A DNA stretch of 64,000 nt from Streptomyces sp. P9-A2 (GTDB taxonomy: Bacteria; Actinomycetota; Actinomycetes; Streptomycetales; Streptomycetaceae): NCBI RefSeq assembly GCF_036634175.1, contig NZ_JAZIFX010000001.1, forward strand, positions 4,464,001 through 4,528,000, written 5' to 3'. A program made the position numbers and the translations under genes. Below the pieces are notes generated by a model that searched no databases, was not told where the DNA came from, and saw nothing but the letters and a program-made list of their open reading frames with translations. Of this stretch, positions 59,934-64,000 are shown piece by piece (the first letter of the stretch is position 1; each line of letters starts with the position of its first letter).

Positions 59934-60455
59934 TCAGGAGGGGGGTTCGGCGTCGTCGGGTGCCTCGGAGTCCTCGGTCTCGTCGTTCTCGGCGAGGACG
60001 GGGGAGGCGTGGTGGGACCAGAGCCTCCAGCCCGCGGGAGTGCGCCGGTACACGTTGGTGGCGACGACCAGCTGCCCGAGCAGGGGGCCGAGCTCCTCGC
60101 CGGCCTCCGGGGCGGGGCCGCCGCTGAGGATGTTCTCGGTGCAGGTCACGACGGCGGTGTCGCCGGTGACGGAGACATGCACGTCGGTGAGGAAGAACTG
60201 GATGTAGTCGGTGTTCGCCATGATCAGGGCGTACGACCGGAGCACCTCGCCGCGGCCCGTGAGCACCGGCCAGCCGGGGTGCACGCAGGAGATCACGCCG
60301 GCGTCCGCCGGGTCGTGGTAGGTCTCGTCGACGCCCAGGTCGGCCGGGGTCAGCCAGAGCGACGCGACCTCTTCGAAATCGCCCTGCTCGAGCGCCTCGT
60401 AGAAGGCGGCGTTGGTGGCTTCGACCTGCTCGACATCGGTGTGCGGGGCGCTCAC
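59934..60455 (-). CDS. NTF2/SnoaL-like protein
   Basis: 173 residues. GTG 60455 overlaps the folP stop (GTGA), so it is translated with folP. Cone-like alpha+beta fold of the SnoaL/NTF2 group: NAAFYEALEQGDFEEVASLW at the N terminus, then WPVLTGRGEVLRSYALI and ATNVYRRTPAGWRLWSHHAS. No catalytic residues can be assigned. The C-terminal ~20 residues are acidic (ENDETEDSEAPDDAEPPS). It is conserved within the Streptomyces folate operon, so a link to pterin handling is possible but unproven. Confidence 0.85.
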   Translation of the reverse strand: MSAPHTDVEQVEATNAAFYEALEQGDFEEVASLWLTPADLGVDETYHDPADAGVISCVHPGWPVLTGRGEVLRSYALIMANTDYIQFFLTDVHVSVTGDTAVVTCTENILSGGPAPEAGEELGPLLGQLVVATNVYRRTPAGWRLWSHHASPVLAENDETEDSEAPDDAEPPS

Positions 60456-61366
60456 CGGGCTCCCTCGGCACCGTGCGCGCCGGGTACGGGAGGCGTGCCG
60501 TCCGGGGTGCGTGCCCGCTCGACGGCGTGGGCGACCCGTACGGCGTCCGCGGTGGCGCGCACCTCGTGCACGCGGACCGCCCAGGCGCCGCCCTGGGCGG
60601 CGAGGGCGGAGACGGCGGCGGTGGCCGCGTCGCGCTCCCGGGCGGGCGGGGGCGCGCCGTCGGGGCCGGCCAGGACGTGGCCGAGGAACCTCTTGCGGGA
60701 CGCGGCCACGAGCAGCGGGTGGCCGAGCGCCCGGAGGCGGTCGAGACGGGCGAGGAGGGCGAGGTCGTGGTCGGCTCCCTTGGAGAAGCCGAGCCCGGGG
60801 TCGACGATCACGCGGTCGGCGGCGACGCCGCCCTCCAGTACGGCGTCCACGCGCGCGCGGAGTTCGTCGACGACCTCGGTGACGACGTCGTCGTACGTGC
60901 CTTTCACGTTGTCGCCCTCCAGCAGGCCGCGCCAGTGCATGACGACGAAGGGGGCGCCGGCGTCGGCGACCACGGGGATCATGCCGGGGTCGGAAAGACC
61001 GCCGCTCACGTCGTTGACGAGCGCGGCGCCCGCCGCGAGGGACCGCCCGGCGACGGAGGCGCGCATGGTGTCGACGGATACCGTGACGCCCTCGGAGGCG
61101 AGCCCACGGACCACGGGGATGACGCGCTTGAGTTCCTCGGCCTCGTCGACACGCGTGGCGCCGGGGCGGGTGGACTCGCCGCCGACGTCGATCAGGTCGG
61201 CGCCCTGGGCGACCAGGTCGAGGCCGTGCTTGACGGCGGTCGTCGTGTCGAACCAGCGGCCACCGTCGGAGAAGGAGTCGGGCGTCACGTTCACGACGCC
61301 CATGACCGCGCAGCGGCCCCAGTGGGGAAGGCCCGGGACGTGAAGGTGTCCGCTCCTGTTGCTCAT
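60452..61366 (-). CDS. folP: Dihydropteroate synthase
   Basis: 304 residues from the start at 61366. TIM barrel with the family motifs MGVVNVTPDSFSDGGRW (pyrophosphate-binding loop), LIDVGGESTRPGA, ALVNDVSGG, VIVDPGLGFSKG and VAASRKRFLGH. Condenses hydroxymethyldihydropterin pyrophosphate with p-aminobenzoate; target of sulfonamides. First gene of the minus-strand folate unit. The ~25 C-terminal residues after the barrel are polar. Confidence 0.95.
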   Translation of the reverse strand: MSNRSGHLHVPGLPHWGRCAVMGVVNVTPDSFSDGGRWFDTTTAVKHGLDLVAQGADLIDVGGESTRPGATRVDEAEELKRVIPVVRGLASEGVTVSVDTMRASVAGRSLAAGAALVNDVSGGLSDPGMIPVVADAGAPFVVMHWRGLLEGDNVKGTYDDVVTEVVDELRARVDAVLEGGVAADRVIVDPGLGFSKGADHDLALLARLDRLRALGHPLLVAASRKRFLGHVLAGPDGAPPPARERDAATAAVSALAAQGGAWAVRVHEVRATADAVRVAHAVERARTPDGTPPVPGAHGAEGAR

Positions 61367-61880
61367 ATGTTCAGCGTAGGCCCAGAACGGGGCCGGGAAG
61401 CACCTGGATCAGGGGGACGCGGCCGGAAGCCGGCTCCGCGGAGCTCGTGACCCGGAGCGCCGGAGCCGGACCGCGGCCCGGTATTCCGGCGGGCGTGGGA
61501 CGGCCGGCGGGTGTATCCGGATCTCGTCGGTCGCCCCGGAAAGCGGCGGGCCGGGATGGGGCGCCTTGGGACGTGACTCGGGTACGCCTCGGGTACGCCT
61601 TCCTTACCTGGGAGTAGGTTCTTCGGGCGGAAGCCCGAATGGATCCGCGGACGCCGGAAGGGCGGTGCGGGGCGGGACCGTTGCCGGCGCGGGAGCCGAT
61701 CCGATGCGGGGCCGGGGGTAACGAAACCGGCTTTCCGCCCGGAAAACGATCTTGATAATTGAGGCGCGGGCCTATTCACGGTTCGGCGGAGTTCCCCGAT
61801 GCCCTGTGAAAGCCTCGGTACGGCTTTGTTTTTACGGGGCGGGGCTCCAACATTCGCCTACGCGCGGTAAGTTTCTGGCC
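61367..61880. other. 514-base divergent intergenic region
   Basis: No convincing gene. It holds a direct repeat (CTCGGGTACGCCT twice, 61577-61600), a small hairpin TTCGGGC-GGAA-GCCCGAA (61622-61639, GNRA-type loop) and an AT-richer stretch at 61745-61780. Promoters of folP and of the following gene are expected here. Confidence 0.5.
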
Positions 61881-63506
61881 ATGCCACGTGGACGTCACCG
61901 TCATTCCCCGCCCCTGCACAGGATGTTTCCCCCGTCGGCGATCGCAGGCGTCTCGCTCGTCTGCGCCCTGGGGCCCTGGGTGTTCACACAACCGATGACG
62001 CTTCGCCTCCTGGCCGCTGCCGCGGCGGCCGTGGCGATCCTCGGTGCGGTCGTCATGCGGCACTGGGACGCCCAGGCCGGCAAGCAGGTCGCCGACCTCA
62101 CGCGCGCGCGTGCCGGTGACGAGTGGCGTTTCGAGGAGCGGGTCGCCGAACTGGAGTCCGACCTCGAGGAGTCGCGCGAGCTGCGCCTCAAGGTGGAGCA
62201 CCGGCTGCGCGCCAAGCGCACGGAGCTGGCCGCGCTGCGCAATGAGCACGCGGCACTGCTCAGGCGGTACGCCGCGGCGGAGACAGGCCGGGCGACGGTC
62301 CTGGAGGAGCGCCGGGTGCTCGAGATCGAGGCGACGGTTCCGGCCCGCGCGTTGACGGCGGGACCGTCGGCCGCCGAGTCCGGTGCCGCCCCCGACGGCA
62401 AGGCGACCGTTCCGGCGGCAAGGACCGAGGGCGGGACCGAGGGCGGGACGACGACCGTGCCCGAGTCCGAGGCCCCCGAGTCCGAGGCCCCAGGGGCCGG
62501 GGTAACCGCGGACGGTGGGGAGGAGGCCGGGCAGCCGGAAGCTCCCCAGGTCTTCTCGCCGGCGGGGTCCACACTGTTTCTGCGGGCCGACTCGGCGCTG
62601 GCACGGCTCGCCGGCGACGACGAGGGAGACGACCGCCCCGCGCGGGACGTCACCGATGCGGCCGATGCCACCGATGCCACCGATGCCACCGATGCGGCCG
62701 ATGCGGCCGATGCGGCCGATGCCACCGATGCCACCGATGCCACCGATGCCACCGATGCCACCGATGCGGCCGACGCGACCGAGGTGACCGATGCGGGGGC
62801 CGCGGAGACGCCGGCCGACGACGCGCCGGTCGACGCCGGCACCCCTCGGGTCGGCCACCCGGCGAAGGGCGGTGACTCCGCGTCCAGGAGGGAGGACACC
62901 CTGCCCGGGAACACCGTCGGGTCCCCCCGGAGCGACGGCGCCCCCGAGGACGACGACCCGGAGGACGACGACCCGGAGGACGACGACCCCGAGCCCCTCA
63001 GGGCGAGGAAGCCGCAGCAGCCGCAGGAGGGCGAGGCGGAGGGGCGGTCCGAGGCGATGACCGAGCGCGGACGCGCGACCGCCTCCTCCGGCTCGGACAC
63101 CGGCACCACGCCCGAGCAGCCGGCCCGGTCCGCACAGCCTGTCCTGCCTGCCCCGTCGGCCCCGCCCGGCAGTTCCGTGCGGCGGCCCGCCGGGCACTTC
63201 ACCGTGCCGACCGCGGTCGCGGTGGCACCACCGACCGAGCCCGTGCGGCGCCCGGTGTCCGACGGCACCTTCGACTTCTTCGGTACGCAGAACGAGGCGG
63301 AGGGCGCCGACGTGGCCGCGGCGGAGACGGTTGCCCCGCACACGGCAGAGGTCGATCCGGAGTTCGAGCCGGCCGGCCACGCGCGGGGCGTCGGCCAGGT
63401 CATCGACCTGACGGCGCACGACGAGCCGGAGCCGGCGGACGAAGAGGCAGAGGCCGGGACCGGGGCCGGGACCGGTACGAAGGGACTGCGCAGCGCGGTC
63501 TCCTGA
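61881..63506 (+). CDS. Membrane-anchored repeat-rich protein of unknown function
   Basis: 541 residues from ATG 61881. Two N-terminal transmembrane segments (AIAGVSLVCALGPWVF and LLAAAAAAVAILGAVVM), then a coiled coil (residues ~70-155: RFEERVAELESDLEESRELR, KVEHRLRAKRTELAAL), then a long disordered acidic region. It contains 14 Asp-Ala-Ala/Thr repeats (9-base units, 62655-62780) and three EDDDP repeats (15-base units, 62946-62990). The C-terminal end has a short conserved-looking block (DGTFDFFGTQ; GQVIDLTAHDE). The coiled coil and anchor suggest a scaffold in the cell envelope. I do not recognise a family. Confidence 0.85.
   Translation: MPRGRHRHSPPLHRMFPPSAIAGVSLVCALGPWVFTQPMTLRLLAAAAAAVAILGAVVMRHWDAQAGKQVADLTRARAGDEWRFEERVAELESDLEESRELRLKVEHRLRAKRTELAALRNEHAALLRRYAAAETGRATVLEERRVLEIEATVPARALTAGPSAAESGAAPDGKATVPAARTEGGTEGGTTTVPESEAPESEAPGAGVTADGGEEAGQPEAPQVFSPAGSTLFLRADSALARLAGDDEGDDRPARDVTDAADATDATDATDAADAADAADATDATDATDATDATDAADATEVTDAGAAETPADDAPVDAGTPRVGHPAKGGDSASRREDTLPGNTVGSPRSDGAPEDDDPEDDDPEDDDPEPLRARKPQQPQEGEAEGRSEAMTERGRATASSGSDTGTTPEQPARSAQPVLPAPSAPPGSSVRRPAGHFTVPTAVAVAPPTEPVRRPVSDGTFDFFGTQNEAEGADVAAAETVAPHTAEVDPEFEPAGHARGVGQVIDLTAHDEPEPADEEAEAGTGAGTGTKGLRSAVS
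62655..62780 (+). repeat. 9-bp coding microsatellite, 14 units
   Basis: Tandem GATGCGGCC (Asp-Ala-Ala) and GATGCCACC (Asp-Ala-Thr) units in the order A TTT AAA TTTTT A T. The clustering of identical units suggests recent expansion by slippage. Confidence 0.95.
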
Positions 63507-63551
63507 CGGCAGGGAGCGCACACGGCAGACCCGCCCACGGCGAACGGGGTG

Positions 63552-63598
63552 ACGCGAACGGGGTCCCGCACGGGAGACGTGCGGGACCCCGTTCGCGT
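63552..63598 (+). terminator. terminator after the repeat-rich membrane protein
   Basis: About 21 perfect pairs (core GCGAACGGGGTCCCGCACG and its complement) with a GGAGA loop. Five CCAGGTG heptamers follow at 63604-63640. Confidence 0.9.
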
Positions 63599-63645
63599 GT
63601 CCGGCCAGGTGCCAGGTGCCAGGTGCCAGGTGCCGGGTGGCCGGG

Positions 63646-64000
63646 TCAGGCCATCCACCGGTCCGGGCGGGCGTCCCGGCGACCGGTCCGGGACCGTTCC
63701 GCCTGGGCCCGCAGCAGCTCCGCCGCCTCGCCTGCGTCCCGGAGCCGGGCCGTCACGGACTTGTTGGCCCCGGTGTCCACATGGACGTCCGCGACGCCCC
63801 GGGCGCGCTCCCAGGGCCCCTGGGACAGCCGTACGCTCTGCACCTTGGCGTGCGGCACCAGTGCGACGGTCCGGGTCAGCCGGCCGTGCCGCGCGGCGAA
63901 CACGGTGCCGGTGACGGCGAGTCCGTAGCCGCGCCACCACACCGGCATGCACCACCGCGCGCGCCGCGGCGGCCGGGAGAGCTCCGCGTGCGACGGCACT
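63646..64000 (-). CDS. PH-domain (bPH2/YdbS-like) protein, C-terminal part (cut by window edge)
   Basis: Visible ~117 residues of a gene whose start lies beyond the right edge. The sequence WWRGYGLAVTGTVFAARHGRLTRTVALVPHAKVQSVRLSQ (given here only as a location, residues ~21-60 of the visible part) is the core of the bacterial PH-like domain bPH2, usually in membrane proteins with two N-terminal helices. The end is Arg-rich. Function unknown; members are linked to envelope stress. It converges on the repeat-rich gene. Confidence 0.75.
   Translation of the reverse strand, partial: VPSHAELSRPPRRARWCMPVWWRGYGLAVTGTVFAARHGRLTRTVALVPHAKVQSVRLSQGPWERARGVADVHVDTGANKSVTARLRDAGEAAELLRAQAERSRTGRRDARPDRWMA

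Overview
The window is chromosomal DNA of a Streptomyces. GC is very high throughout, nearly all third codon positions are G or C, GTG and TTG starts are common, and several genes are recognisable Streptomyces markers: bldG, the TipAL/TipAS regulator, a DUF397 / ATP-binding / XRE trio, an MFS-thymidylate kinase fusion and a TopA with a Lys-Ala tail. From memory, not checked, the left part (to about 23 kb) corresponds to S. coelicolor SCO3540-3550 and the right part (from about 28 kb) to SCO3396-3434.

Layout. 1-6 kb: end of a Tad/Flp-type pilus locus (ATPase, two membrane platform proteins, pilin, two TadE-like minor pilins) converging on an MrfA-like DEAD-box helicase. 6-10 kb: bldG with its partner kinase-like anti-sigma factor, then the proton-pumping pyrophosphatase hppA. 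10-23 kb: a lipoprotein, a methyltransferase, topA, tmk, holB, a secreted peptidase and tRNA-Thr(CGT). 23-28 kb: a small accessory stretch beside the tRNA (decayed gene, unknown protein, large 2OG-Fe(II) oxygenase, VapBC-like pair). 28-36 kb: a PolA-like polymerase, a Clp_N/HTH regulator with twin operators, a DUF2786 protein, two lipoproteins and the DUF397/HATPase/XRE trio. 36-49 kb: aldehyde dehydrogenase, DinB-like protein, PadR-controlled ABC exporter, glutamate decarboxylase beside a ClC channel, tipA, a UPF0145 gene broken by a 64-bp repeat element, DedA, a ThrE-type exporter and ppa. 49-64 kb: dacB, a zinc metalloprotease, tilS-hpt-ftsH-folE, a free-standing intein-derived homing endonuclease, then the folate block folP-folB-folK on the other strand, a repeat-rich membrane protein and a partial PH-domain protein.

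How the parts work together. GTP cyclohydrolase (folE) and folB, folK and folP are four steps of the same folate pathway, on either side of the endonuclease gene. TilS, Hpt and FtsH form the usual actinobacterial housekeeping cluster. Three developmental or surface genes (a TadE-like pilin, the helicase if started upstream, and the HATPase of the DUF397 trio) carry the rare TTA leucine codon, which points to bldA control.

The strongest candidate for something unusual is at 56.4-58.1 kb. A Hint + LAGLIDADG protein that has lost key splicing residues, but keeps both endonuclease motifs, sits directly behind folE. The last 144 codons of that folE use A/T-ending codons about four times as often as its first 57. 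This is what intronless homing with co-conversion of the neighbouring target gene would leave behind. Other notable items are the 64-bp element with a 3-bp target duplication that frameshifts a UPF0145 gene, the twin palindromes over a leaderless Clp_N/HTH promoter, a 19-copy hexamer array just after the holB stop, and many in-frame short tandem repeats.
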